Notes under the pieces: generated by a model
What the model was told of the DNA's origin: nothing
The model's database searches: none
What the model saw: the letters and a program-made list of their open reading frames with translations, nothing else
Position numbers and translations under genes: made by a program
Shown here: one piece after another, positions 54,893 to 63,007 of the stretch
How positions within the stretch are numbered: position 1 is the stretch's first letter
Layout: each line of letters starts with the position of its first letter
Assembly: GCA_003167555.1 (NCBI GenBank)
Contig: PMSN01000004.1
Span: forward strand, 1 to 64,000
Source of the DNA: Spartobacteria bacterium
GTDB lineage: Bacteria; Verrucomicrobiota; Verrucomicrobiia; Chthoniobacterales; UBA10450
Reading direction: 5' to 3'
DNA: 64,000 nucleotides

Positions 54893-57328
54893 CTACTCCG
54901 CGCGCAACGCCACCATCGGATCGACGCGGGTAGCGCGATGTGCGGGCAGCAGACACGCGAGGAGCGCGACCGTTCCCAATAACACCGTGACGATGATGAA
55001 CGTCATCGGATCCATCGCGTCCACGCCGTACAGGACGCTCTTGAGCAGACGCGTGGAGGCGAAAGCAATGATAAGTCCGATCACCGAACCGATTAGTGCC
55101 AGCGTCATTCCCTGCCGCAAAATAAGTCTGCGCACGTTCGATGATTGCGCGCCCAGCGCCATACGCAACCCAATCTCGCGAGTGCGGCTGGCCACGACAA
55201 AAGACATCACGCCGTAGATGCCGACAGCCGCGAGCACGAGCGCCAGCACGCCGAAGCTGCCCAGCGCGCCCGCCGCCATTCGCGCCGGGAAAAGCGGGAT
55301 GTTCATATGTTCCGTCAGCGTCTTCGCGTTGAAGACCGGCAGAGTGGGGTCGAGTTGCTGCACCTCGCGCCGCATCGCGGCGAGCGTGCTTTCCGGCTGG
55401 TTGCCTGTCCGGGCGACGACCGTCACCATCGTGCTGTAATCGCGCAGGAGCGGCCGATAAAGCGCGATCTTCTGCTCTTCGCCGAGGCTATTGTATTTTC
55501 CATCCGGGACGACGCCGATGATTTCCCAGAACGGTTTGTCCGGGCCGTTGAAATTAAAACGTTTCCCGATCGCTTCCTCGCCTTTGAAAAAACGGCGCGC
55601 AAAAGTTTCGTTCACGAGCGCGACGCGCGATTCGGTTTGGTTTTCGTCCTCGCGAAAATCCCGGCCCCGCACGGGAATGCCCATGGTGTGAAAATAATTT
55701 GGGCCCGCTTCGAGTGGAATCGCGAGTGGAAGATTACCGTTGCCCGTGGACGGCTGGCCTTCGATATAAATCGTGGTCGAGTTGTAGTTGAGACTCAGCG
55801 GCAGCTCGCCCAGCGCCGCGGACCTGACTCCTGGCAATGCCCGGATGCGCTCCAGCACTTCCTTTTGGAAAGCGCGTCCCTTGGCTTCATCGTACCCCTG
55901 CAAGCCGACGTCGAAGGAAAGTGCGACCGCGTTCTGCGGATCGAAGCCGGGGCGCATCCGCTGCGCGGCCTGGAGACTGCGCACGATGAGCCCGGCGCAA
56001 ATGAGCAGCACGAGCGAAAGCGTGATCTGTGCTACGACGAGGCTGTTGCGCAAACGCGAGCGGCGAAATCCCGCCATGGAGGTTTCATCTTTCAACGCCG
56101 GCACCAGCGCCGGCTTCGACGATTGCAACGCGGGAAGGAGGCTGAAGAGAACGCCGGTCAGAAGAGAGAGGACGATGGTGAATGTGAGCACTCGCCAATC
56201 GAGGCGCAGATCGAAGATCAACGCGACATCGGTGGGCAATTTGATTGCGCCGACGATTCCATTGATCCAGGCGGCGAGCAGAATCCCGAACGCGCCGCCG
56301 ATGAGGGAGAGCATTACGCTTTCAGTCAGTAGTTGGCGGACAAGGCGTGCGCGACTCGCGCCGACCGCCAGCCGGATCGCGATTTCCTTCCGGCGCTGGG
56401 TGGCGCGCGCGAGAAGGAGATTGGCGAGATTCACACAGGCGAGCAGCAACACCAGCGCACCCACGGCCGCGAGGACGAAGGAAAACGCGAAGATGCCATT
56501 GCGGATGTCGGGAATGAACAGGCCGGGCGGGATGAGTTTGAGTCCGCGTCCGGCATCTTCTTTCGGAAAATCTTTCGCGAGCTGCAGCGTGATCGTCTGG
56601 AGCGCCGCCTCCGCTTGCGTGCGCGTCACCCCTGGCTTCAGGCGGCCGACAACGAAGAGGTTGTCGCTGTCGCGTGAGTCGAGGTAGTTACTGCCCGGCT
56701 CGATTTCCTTCGACATCATGAGCGGCACCCAGAATTCCGGCGCGTAGGCGACTTCCGTGCCGAAGAAACCCTTGGGCGCGACACCGACGACGGTGTAAGC
56801 GCGATTGTTGAGCGAGATCGTTTGTCCGACGATCGCCGGATCCGACCCGAAGCGGCGCTGCCAGGTGCCGTAACTAAGAACGGCAACCGGATGCGAGCTC
56901 GGCGTTTGATTTTCTTCCGGGAGGAACGCGCGCCCGAGGGCGGGCTTCACCCCGAGAACGTCGAAGTAATTTCCGCTGACGAGATAACCCCAGACGCGCT
57001 GATTATTTCCGCTGTGACTCAGGCTTGTGACCACCATCCGGTAGGCGAAGAGTCCGGAGAGAACGTCGTTGCGATCGCGGTATTCCTTGTAGTTCGGATA
57101 GGATTGGATCGTGTAGTCGGCGTTGTTATGGAGCGTGCCATAAAGCTCGACGAGCTGGGACGCGTCGCGCACCGGGAGCGGCCGGAGCAACACGGTATCG
57201 ATAAGACTGAAGATGGCGGTGTTCGCGCCGATGCCGAGGGCCATCGAAAAGATCGCGAGGAAAGTGAAGGCGGGACGCTTGCAAAGCTGGCGCGCGCCAT
57301 AACGAAGATCCTGGAAAAGTGTCTGCAT
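54893..57328 (-). CDS. ADOP-type (MacB-like) ABC permease
   Basis: 811 aa. Two FtsX domains: helices near residue 20-45 and 285-400 in the first, 420-440 and 690-800 in the second, with two periplasmic MacB-like domains between. RYGARQLCKRPAFTFLAIFSMALGIGANTAIFSLIDTVLLRPLP is the opening typical of the acidobacterial duplicated orphan permease family. SRTREIGLRMALGAQ is the second coupling region. No ATPase is adjacent, as usual in this family. Confidence 0.93.
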   Translation of the reverse strand: MQTLFQDLRYGARQLCKRPAFTFLAIFSMALGIGANTAIFSLIDTVLLRPLPVRDASQLVELYGTLHNNADYTIQSYPNYKEYRDRNDVLSGLFAYRMVVTSLSHSGNNQRVWGYLVSGNYFDVLGVKPALGRAFLPEENQTPSSHPVAVLSYGTWQRRFGSDPAIVGQTISLNNRAYTVVGVAPKGFFGTEVAYAPEFWVPLMMSKEIEPGSNYLDSRDSDNLFVVGRLKPGVTRTQAEAALQTITLQLAKDFPKEDAGRGLKLIPPGLFIPDIRNGIFAFSFVLAAVGALVLLLACVNLANLLLARATQRRKEIAIRLAVGASRARLVRQLLTESVMLSLIGGAFGILLAAWINGIVGAIKLPTDVALIFDLRLDWRVLTFTIVLSLLTGVLFSLLPALQSSKPALVPALKDETSMAGFRRSRLRNSLVVAQITLSLVLLICAGLIVRSLQAAQRMRPGFDPQNAVALSFDVGLQGYDEAKGRAFQKEVLERIRALPGVRSAALGELPLSLNYNSTTIYIEGQPSTGNGNLPLAIPLEAGPNYFHTMGIPVRGRDFREDENQTESRVALVNETFARRFFKGEEAIGKRFNFNGPDKPFWEIIGVVPDGKYNSLGEEQKIALYRPLLRDYSTMVTVVARTGNQPESTLAAMRREVQQLDPTLPVFNAKTLTEHMNIPLFPARMAAGALGSFGVLALVLAAVGIYGVMSFVVASRTREIGLRMALGAQSSNVRRLILRQGMTLALIGSVIGLIIAFASTRLLKSVLYGVDAMDPMTFIIVTVLLGTVALLACLLPAHRATRVDPMVALRAE

Positions 57329-57385
57329 ATTCGCGGTTTCCCAGATGAGATGCGCCGAACGTGCGCTTTGGATTCAAAATATCTT

Positions 57386-57465
57386 AATGTGGGAGGGGCC
57401 TTTGTGCCCCGACAACGAGCGTTCAGCAAAGCGAAGAGTCGGGACACAAAGGTCCCTCCCACATT
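57386..57465. repeat. Family E palindromic repeat
   Basis: AATGTGGGAGGGGCCTTTGT..CCCCGAC left, GTCGGGACACAAAGGTCCCT-CCCACATT right. It lies between two minus-strand genes. Confidence 0.87.
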
Positions 57466-57474
57466 TCAAGGCAG

Positions 57475-58347
57475 TTACTTCTCTGCCGGCAGCGCCTGCT
57501 GCCAATCGAGAACGAGCTTCCACTCGCCCGCAGCGTCGGCCTGCCAGATCTGAAGATAGTGGCCTTGCTCTGTGCCTTTATCGCGCACGCTGGAATACTT
57601 GCCGTAAGCATAAGCCAGATCGGCCGATTGGCTCATATCGCCTCCCAGCGATTCGAAAGACAGCTTGCCACCTGTCTCATTGAGCAATGAGCGGGCAGCA
57701 TCCTTTCCGACAGAAGGGAAGTGGCCGTCGCGATAGACGCGGACCTCATCGGCTGCAACCGCGAGCGCGGCGGCGCACAAATCGGCCTTAGCCGCGTCGG
57801 CAAATTTTTGCTGCGCCGCACGCAAATTCTTGCGCGCAGTTTCGAGACCGCCTGCAACCTTGGCGCGGTTGTCCGGCGCGACAGCCCGGAGCGGCCCTGG
57901 TTTGTTGGCTGGCTCGGGATTCTCGATCCCGCAATCCAGCGCGACTTTCCATGAGCCATCCTTTTGCTTCTTCCAGATGGAAACAAATTGCCCGTGGCCG
58001 AGAAACTTCTCGTCCTTCTTGTTCGCTCTCCATTTGGCAGGTCCGGTGTCATAGCCAAAATCGCCGCTGCGCGCGATTGCGGCGAAGGTCGGTTCCCAAA
58101 TCAGGTCCAGGCCATTCTCCGTGCGCTTACTCCAAGCCTCTTTGCCACTGACCGGGCCCGGCTGGAAAACGATCGCGTCATCCGCAAGAAAGGCGAGGAA
58201 GGCGGCGCGAGTGCCTTGTTCCTGGCCGGTCTGGTAGAATTTCCTTTCCGCATCCACCATGGCGCGGACCGCTTCCGCGGGTGTTTCCGCCCGGGCAACG
58301 ACGCAGGTGAGCAGGACATACAGAAGCGAGAGTGAGCTCCGGCGCAT
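57475..58347 (-). CDS. Exported protein with two NTF2/SnoaL-like (DUF4440) domains
   Basis: About 290 aa. Signal peptide MRRSSLSLLYVLLTCVVARA, cleaved near ARA|ETP. The first half has AERKFYQTGQEQGTRAAFLAFLADDAIVFQPGPVSGKEAW, GDFGYDTGPAKW and WKVALDCG, a DUF4440/SnoaL pattern. The second half repeats it more weakly (AADEVRVYRDGHFPSVGKDAARSLL, YAYGKYSSVRDKG, WKLVLDWQQ). Function unknown. It is divergent from the first FHA-cyclase. Confidence 0.75.
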   Translation of the reverse strand: MRRSSLSLLYVLLTCVVARAETPAEAVRAMVDAERKFYQTGQEQGTRAAFLAFLADDAIVFQPGPVSGKEAWSKRTENGLDLIWEPTFAAIARSGDFGYDTGPAKWRANKKDEKFLGHGQFVSIWKKQKDGSWKVALDCGIENPEPANKPGPLRAVAPDNRAKVAGGLETARKNLRAAQQKFADAAKADLCAAALAVAADEVRVYRDGHFPSVGKDAARSLLNETGGKLSFESLGGDMSQSADLAYAYGKYSSVRDKGTEQGHYLQIWQADAAGEWKLVLDWQQALPAEK

Positions 58348-58390
58348 TTGCATCTGATTGTTTCCAGTCATCGCCGCGATGCCAAGAAAC

Positions 58391-58436
58391 AAATGTAGAG
58401 GCTTTTCTTTTCCGGGAGTTCCACTAGAACGCTGGG
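58391..58436 (+). promoter_or_regulatory. 46-base conserved leader of FHA-cyclase copy 1
   Basis: AAATGTAGAGGCTTTTCTTT..CGCTGGG directly before the ATG; the same 46 bases with two changes precede copy 2 (62962-63007). Its survival suggests a recent duplication or a shared control site. Confidence 0.6.
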
Positions 58437-59294
58437 ATGGATTTGGACGAGGCGGGGGCCTGGCTGGAATCTCCTGGTCGCGAGCGCGTCCAAATTCACG
58501 GGAACTGTTCCTTGGGCAGATCGCTCAAGAGCTCTGTCGTCCTCGATTCGCCCAAGGTCTCGCGCCGTCATGCCGTCATCAATCTGCAAAATGTGGGCGA
58601 GTTCTGGCTTATCGATCTGGGCAGTAGCAACGGAACCTTGCTGAACAAGCGCCGCGTTCACCAACCGGTCCGGCTTTGCCACCTGGATCAGATCACGATA
58701 GGCGACGCTACCTTTACCTTTCGGCAGCCGGAGGAACTTTCCAATGAGTTCCGGACGACTTTGGCCGAGCGCACCATCCGTGAGACGGAGGACCTTCCCT
58801 GCTGGCTCCTTGTGGCCGACATCGAAAATTTCACGCCCTTGAGCCGCAGTCTGGTCAACGACAAGCTTGCCACCCTGATCGGAGGCTGGGTCTCCACCTG
58901 CAAGGAGATCATCGAAGAGCACCAGGGGATGATAAACAAGTATCTTGGTGACGGGTTTCTCGCTTATTGGCGGGAGGACGAAAAAGCGGCGGAGGATGTC
59001 GCCGCGGTGCTCGCTGCTCTCAAGCAAGTTCAGACCCAAAAGCCGCGCTTCAGGATCGCATTGCATTTCGGGTTGGTCGCAGTCGGCGGCATGGAGTCGA
59101 TGGGGGAAGAGAGTTTGATAGGCAAAGAGGTCAACGTCGTTTTCCGAATGGAGAAGCTTGCCGGATCGCTAGGTATCGAATGCCTAACGAGTGCTGCCGC
59201 CAACGATAAGCTCGGGATATTGCTTCCCTCCCATTCAATCGGCTCCCACGAACTCAAAGGCTTCGAAGGGAAGTCCGAGTTCTTCAGTTGTTGA
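58437..59294 (+). CDS. FHA domain-class III nucleotidyl cyclase, copy 1
   Basis: 285 aa cytoplasmic protein. Residues 1-100 form an FHA phosphothreonine reader: GRS (27-29), SRRH (42-45), SSNG (63-66). The cyclase domain follows: Asp128 in VADIENFTPLS, Lys168 and Asp172 in NKYLGDGFLAYW, Asn233 and Arg237 in EVNVVFRME. Metal, base and transition-state residues thus all seem present; the Lys suggests ATP. It faces a Ser/Thr kinase cluster that could supply the phosphothreonine ligand. A paralogue lies at 63008. Confidence 0.9.
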   Translation: MDLDEAGAWLESPGRERVQIHGNCSLGRSLKSSVVLDSPKVSRRHAVINLQNVGEFWLIDLGSSNGTLLNKRRVHQPVRLCHLDQITIGDATFTFRQPEELSNEFRTTLAERTIRETEDLPCWLLVADIENFTPLSRSLVNDKLATLIGGWVSTCKEIIEEHQGMINKYLGDGFLAYWREDEKAAEDVAAVLAALKQVQTQKPRFRIALHFGLVAVGGMESMGEESLIGKEVNVVFRMEKLAGSLGIECLTSAAANDKLGILLPSHSIGSHELKGFEGKSEFFSC

Positions 59295-59331
59295 AGCGGA
59301 CAGGCCGATGTGCGAGAGAAAGTCGCATTTA

Positions 59332-59829
59332 CTACCGTCGGAAAATCGCAGAAGGATTGCCGACAAATGGGCCCTTTAGGGCACCCGTCGCTGTTTTTCC
59401 GTCCGCATTTGGCGTCAACGTCCACGTATACTCCTTAAACCAGCCGGATCGCCATGTAATCGTTGTGCCGTCGCTCGAGACCTTCCTCGTCCCAGTTCCG
59501 AGTCTGGACTTTTCAATCACCGACGTTCCTGAAGGGTCAACCACAAGTGTGTACTCGACGTCCCCCCATATTCCGAACCCCTTAATTGTTCCAATCCAAG
59601 TCCCGGCAAAACGTGCCGGACCCTGTGTCGGTTTCGCGGGAGGTTTCGGGACAGTTTTCGTTTTGAATTCGGACTCGATCGATTTTGATTTCGATGGCGT
59701 CTTCTTCGGCCTGGCTGGCTGTGTCAGAGGCGGTGTCGGGCTTTCCGGAACTTCTTGAATCGGCGCGGGGAGCCGGTGAGCGGAAAACAGAAATAGAACC
59801 AGGCAAAACCACGGCCGTATGACTTTCAT
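59332..59829 (-). CDS. Small exported protein with GTW-domain
   Basis: 165 aa. Signal peptide MKVIRPWFCLVLFLFSA, then HRLPAPIQEVPESPTPP and a Lys/Pro linker. The domain from about residue 68, GPARFAGTWIGTIKG...NADGKTATGALKG, is shared with the preceding gene product, which also carries HRLPAPI. I know no named family. It overlaps that gene by ATGA and is last in the kinase operon. Confidence 0.7.
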   Translation of the reverse strand: MKVIRPWFCLVLFLFSAHRLPAPIQEVPESPTPPLTQPARPKKTPSKSKSIESEFKTKTVPKPPAKPTQGPARFAGTWIGTIKGFGIWGDVEYTLVVDPSGTSVIEKSRLGTGTRKVSSDGTTITWRSGWFKEYTWTLTPNADGKTATGALKGPFVGNPSAIFRR

Positions 59830-60659
59830 TGTGAAGTGACGCTGTAGGTGATCGTCATCGGGACCTCTCGTGGGCAGCCCGGAGTGGCGTGCCATTTCCG
59901 CAACGTCGCGATGGCGGCTTGATCGAGAATCGTTACGCCGGTGGATTGACGCACAGTCACGTCAATTAGGTTTCCCGTTGGTTTGTCGAAATGCAGGAGG
60001 TAGATACCTTGCCCGCTGTAGTGTTGGCCGCGCGCTTCCGGAGGGAGATCAGGACGGGGACCGGACATGGTCCCAGAAGGCGTCAAGGCTACGGAAACAG
60101 TGCTCGGGTTATCCGTGCTTGCTTGCGATGTTATCGCCGGGGTCTCTTTTGTGGCTGCAGGGGTGGTCGTGGTAACGGGCGCTGAACTTCGGTGCAATGT
60201 AGCCGTATTGCTTGCCAAAAGACCTTTGAGAGTCAATTGCGCCGTTTGGCCGTCGTTATTGAGAGTGAGGCTTGCGTTGCTGCCGAGTATGCCGGTGTTC
60301 CAGGAAATAGTATCGCCGCTTACCGTGGCCTCGTGCGTGCCGCCGCCCATGTTCTGGCTTACTTGCACCGAAGTAGCATCGGGATTGATAGTGAACGTGC
60401 CGATGACGTGGCCGAGAAGACCCTGATTGATTTTTCCGCTCCACGTTCCCACAAACCGGGCAGGGCCTTGCAAGGGAGCCGGTGTAGAACGGGTCGTGGC
60501 AGTCTTCTCTTGCGAATAGGTTCGGTGCTGCGATTTCCGTTTGGCGGGCTGTTCCGTCGCCGGCGGTTTGTCCGGAGTTTCGACGATGGGCGCTGGAAGG
60601 CGATGTGACGCTGCCATCAGCAAGCCAAACGTGAGGCAAATGCGAATGGGTCGGTTCAT
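59826..60659 (-). CDS. Exported GTW-domain protein with TonB C-terminal domain
   Basis: 277 aa. Signal peptide (RICLTFGLLMAAS), HRLPAPIVETPDKPP motif, basic linker, then GPARFVGTWSGKINQ... to about residue 150. A Thr-rich linker leads to a TonB C-terminal domain (GQGIYLLHFDKPTGNLIDVTVRQSTGVTILDQAAIATLRKWHATPGCPREVPMTITY). It lies 62 bases after the kinase gene on the same strand. Confidence 0.8.
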   Translation of the reverse strand: MNRPIRICLTFGLLMAASHRLPAPIVETPDKPPATEQPAKRKSQHRTYSQEKTATTRSTPAPLQGPARFVGTWSGKINQGLLGHVIGTFTINPDATSVQVSQNMGGGTHEATVSGDTISWNTGILGSNASLTLNNDGQTAQLTLKGLLASNTATLHRSSAPVTTTTPAATKETPAITSQASTDNPSTVSVALTPSGTMSGPRPDLPPEARGQHYSGQGIYLLHFDKPTGNLIDVTVRQSTGVTILDQAAIATLRKWHATPGCPREVPMTITYSVTSQ

Positions 60660-60721
60660 GTTAAAAAAACGCCGTGAATGTTGCTGCGTTGCGCTACCTA
60701 TGGCGGCGCCGAGAGCACTCT

Positions 60722-62905
60722 TCATGGCGTCAAAGTGGCGACATAAGTTTTTCCGTTGGCCTTGCATTCATAAATCCCGCCGGTGCCATCGGCGTTAAAC
60801 TGGAGCGTAAAAGATTCCGGCTGCCACTGAATGCCTGCCGGTTTGGAGACCACGTCGTCCGTCACAGCGTGCAAAGTTGTTCCATCCAGGACGCCCTTGA
60901 ATTTTACTATCGTATCACCCTTCTTGCTGCCGTAGGTCATCGTACCGGATTTGCGGTCGGCTTCCAGTCTGACGGTTAGTGCCGTTCCCGGCCCGGCTTT
61001 GTCATCGGTGGCGCGAATCGTTCCCTTATAGGTCGCCGGCGAATTTACCGCTGAGATCGTCTGGCCGCTCAGCTTCGCGATATAAGCCTTTCCGCCGGCA
61101 TTGCACTCGTAGGTCGCGCTACTTCCGTCAGAGGTAAAACGCAGGTTAAAGGACTCTGGTGTCCACCCAACCTTTGCCGGTTTGGAAATCACTTCATCAG
61201 TAACGGCGTGCAAAGTTGCTCCCTCCCAGATGCCGTTAAACTTCACCACCATATCGCCGCTCTTGCTGGTTTGGGTCATCGTACCAGATCGCCCGTCAGG
61301 ATTCAGCTTGATACTCAAAGGCACGCCGGGGCTGCTGGAAGGATCGAGTGGAACCGAAATCATTCCTTTGTAAATGGCGGCCGGTTTGCTCAGCGCCACT
61401 GTGGCCTTGAACATCTCTTTGGGTGAAAGCGTTGCCTTCAATTCGCTGGGCAGATAACCCTCGAGCACTAACACGAACGTGGCCTCGCCAGCCGATAAGT
61501 CAGCGCGTTGGAATGGCGTGGTACCTAACAAGGTCGCGCCTCGAAAGACCTGCGCCCCGGCAGGAACACTGTTTAGCTCGATCGCCGACTTGGTGGCTTG
61601 CAGCGTGAGCGTGCCGAGATCGGTAAACTCATTGCCTTTAATCTCGATATCTTTTTCAATAGTGTCGTAGCCGCTCAAGGCGATTCGCATTGGATATTTG
61701 CCGGGCCTAAGTTCTTTGAACGTCACCGGACTTTTTCCCGCGGACGTGCCTCCCAGAGTCACAGTCGCTCCTTCCGGGGAAGTACTCACAATCAATCCGC
61801 CAAGCAGGATGGCCGGTCCCGGCGCTGCTAGGTCGGTCTTGATCGGCTCCGCGACAACGGTTGTCATCTGCGCGGGCTTTGGCGTCGAACGATAGAAACC
61901 AAAATACCAGATGCCCGCTGCCAGGAGGCAGAGAGCACCGGCCACACCCGCGACGATGCGGTAGCTCTGGCGCCGGGGTTTCGGGAGCGGCGGCGTCTTG
62001 CGCGTTTTCGTTTTCGGCGAAGCCAGGGCGAGATGGTCGGCGATGTGGGCGATCGATTGCGGCCGGCGCACCGGATCTTTCGCCAGACAGCTTGCCACCA
62101 CCCGCTCCCAACTTTCGTCGATCCGGTCCCCCTCGATCTCGAGTTCCTTTCGCCGTTGCGTCATGCTGGGCGGGATTTTCTCGCGAATCTGCCGGTCGAC
62201 ATTTCCCGACGAAAAAGGCGGTCTGCCCGTTAGGAGTTCGTAGACGCAGGCGCCGAACGAGTAGATGTCGTCCAAGTGAGTGCCGCGTTCGCCGTCGAGC
62301 TGCTGCGGGCTCATGTAAACGAGGGTGCCGCTCTTCCCGTGCTGCATCGTCACCTTGCTCATCGAGTCGCTTAAGCTGCGGGCAATGCCAAAGTCGGTTA
62401 CCTTGAGGTCGCCGCGCTGATTCACCATGAGGTTCGCCGGTTTGAGATCCCGGTGAATGATGCGCGCGTGATTATGCGCGTAATCGAGCGCATCGCAGAG
62501 CTCGCTCGTCCAATCGGTCAGTTCCGGAATCTCAAAGACTTTGCGCGGTTTGTCCGCGCGCAAATTGGAAAGCGTATCGCCGTCGACGTATTCCATCGAA
62601 ATGCAGCCCGATTGCCCGTCATGCACAAAATCATGAATGCGGACGATGTTCTTATGCGTGAGCTCCAGGCTGCGGCGGGTCTCGCGTTTCAGATCCGACA
62701 AGACCGCGCGATCGTGCACGATCAGCTCAGGCAAAAACTTGAGTGCGACCTCGCGTTCGAGTTCCTCATCGCGAGCCAGCCAGACGACGCCCATGCCGCC
62801 GCGGCCCAACGTCTTGATAAGCGTGTAACGGCCAAAAAGCTTCTGCCCGCCAGAAAATTCTCGCAGGGTAGCATCGAGCCCATTGCTCGAAGTCTCGGCA
62901 CTCAC
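60722..62905 (-). CDS. Membrane Ser/Thr protein kinase with PEGA domains and a duplicated sensor module
   Basis: 727 aa. The kinase domain (residues 24-290) is complete: GRGGMG (35-40), Lys56, HRDLKPAN (151-158), DFG (171-173). One helix at about 316-338 sets the rest outside. Two PEGA domains (about 370-437 and 440-506) carry STSPEGATVTLGG and NSVPAGAQVFRGA. Then two 100-residue repeats (511-613, 625-726), each with SGTMT..S..GD..VKF.G and TLHAVTD..SKPA. GTG start. It is first of a three-gene operon and divergent from cyclase copy 2. Confidence 0.92.
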   Translation of the reverse strand: MSAETSSNGLDATLREFSGGQKLFGRYTLIKTLGRGGMGVVWLARDEELEREVALKFLPELIVHDRAVLSDLKRETRRSLELTHKNIVRIHDFVHDGQSGCISMEYVDGDTLSNLRADKPRKVFEIPELTDWTSELCDALDYAHNHARIIHRDLKPANLMVNQRGDLKVTDFGIARSLSDSMSKVTMQHGKSGTLVYMSPQQLDGERGTHLDDIYSFGACVYELLTGRPPFSSGNVDRQIREKIPPSMTQRRKELEIEGDRIDESWERVVASCLAKDPVRRPQSIAHIADHLALASPKTKTRKTPPLPKPRRQSYRIVAGVAGALCLLAAGIWYFGFYRSTPKPAQMTTVVAEPIKTDLAAPGPAILLGGLIVSTSPEGATVTLGGTSAGKSPVTFKELRPGKYPMRIALSGYDTIEKDIEIKGNEFTDLGTLTLQATKSAIELNSVPAGAQVFRGATLLGTTPFQRADLSAGEATFVLVLEGYLPSELKATLSPKEMFKATVALSKPAAIYKGMISVPLDPSSSPGVPLSIKLNPDGRSGTMTQTSKSGDMVVKFNGIWEGATLHAVTDEVISKPAKVGWTPESFNLRFTSDGSSATYECNAGGKAYIAKLSGQTISAVNSPATYKGTIRATDDKAGPGTALTVRLEADRKSGTMTYGSKKGDTIVKFKGVLDGTTLHAVTDDVVSKPAGIQWQPESFTLQFNADGTGGIYECKANGKTYVATLTP

Positions 62906-62961
62906 GCCGGGAGGTTAGCGACCCGGAATCCTGGGATAAAGCACAAAATGGCGACGTGCAT

Positions 62962-63007
62962 AAATGTGGAGGCTTTTCTTTTCCGCGAGTTCCACTAGAA
63001 CGCTGGG
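62962..63007 (+). promoter_or_regulatory. 46-base conserved leader of FHA-cyclase copy 2
   Basis: Same length and nearly the same bases as 58391-58436 (two differences seen). It lies in the 102-base gap shared with the divergent kinase gene. Confidence 0.6.

Noticed and set aside
55145-56687. Plus-strand frames of 395 and 299 codons
   Set aside because: Antisense to the ADOP permease, which has full family features.
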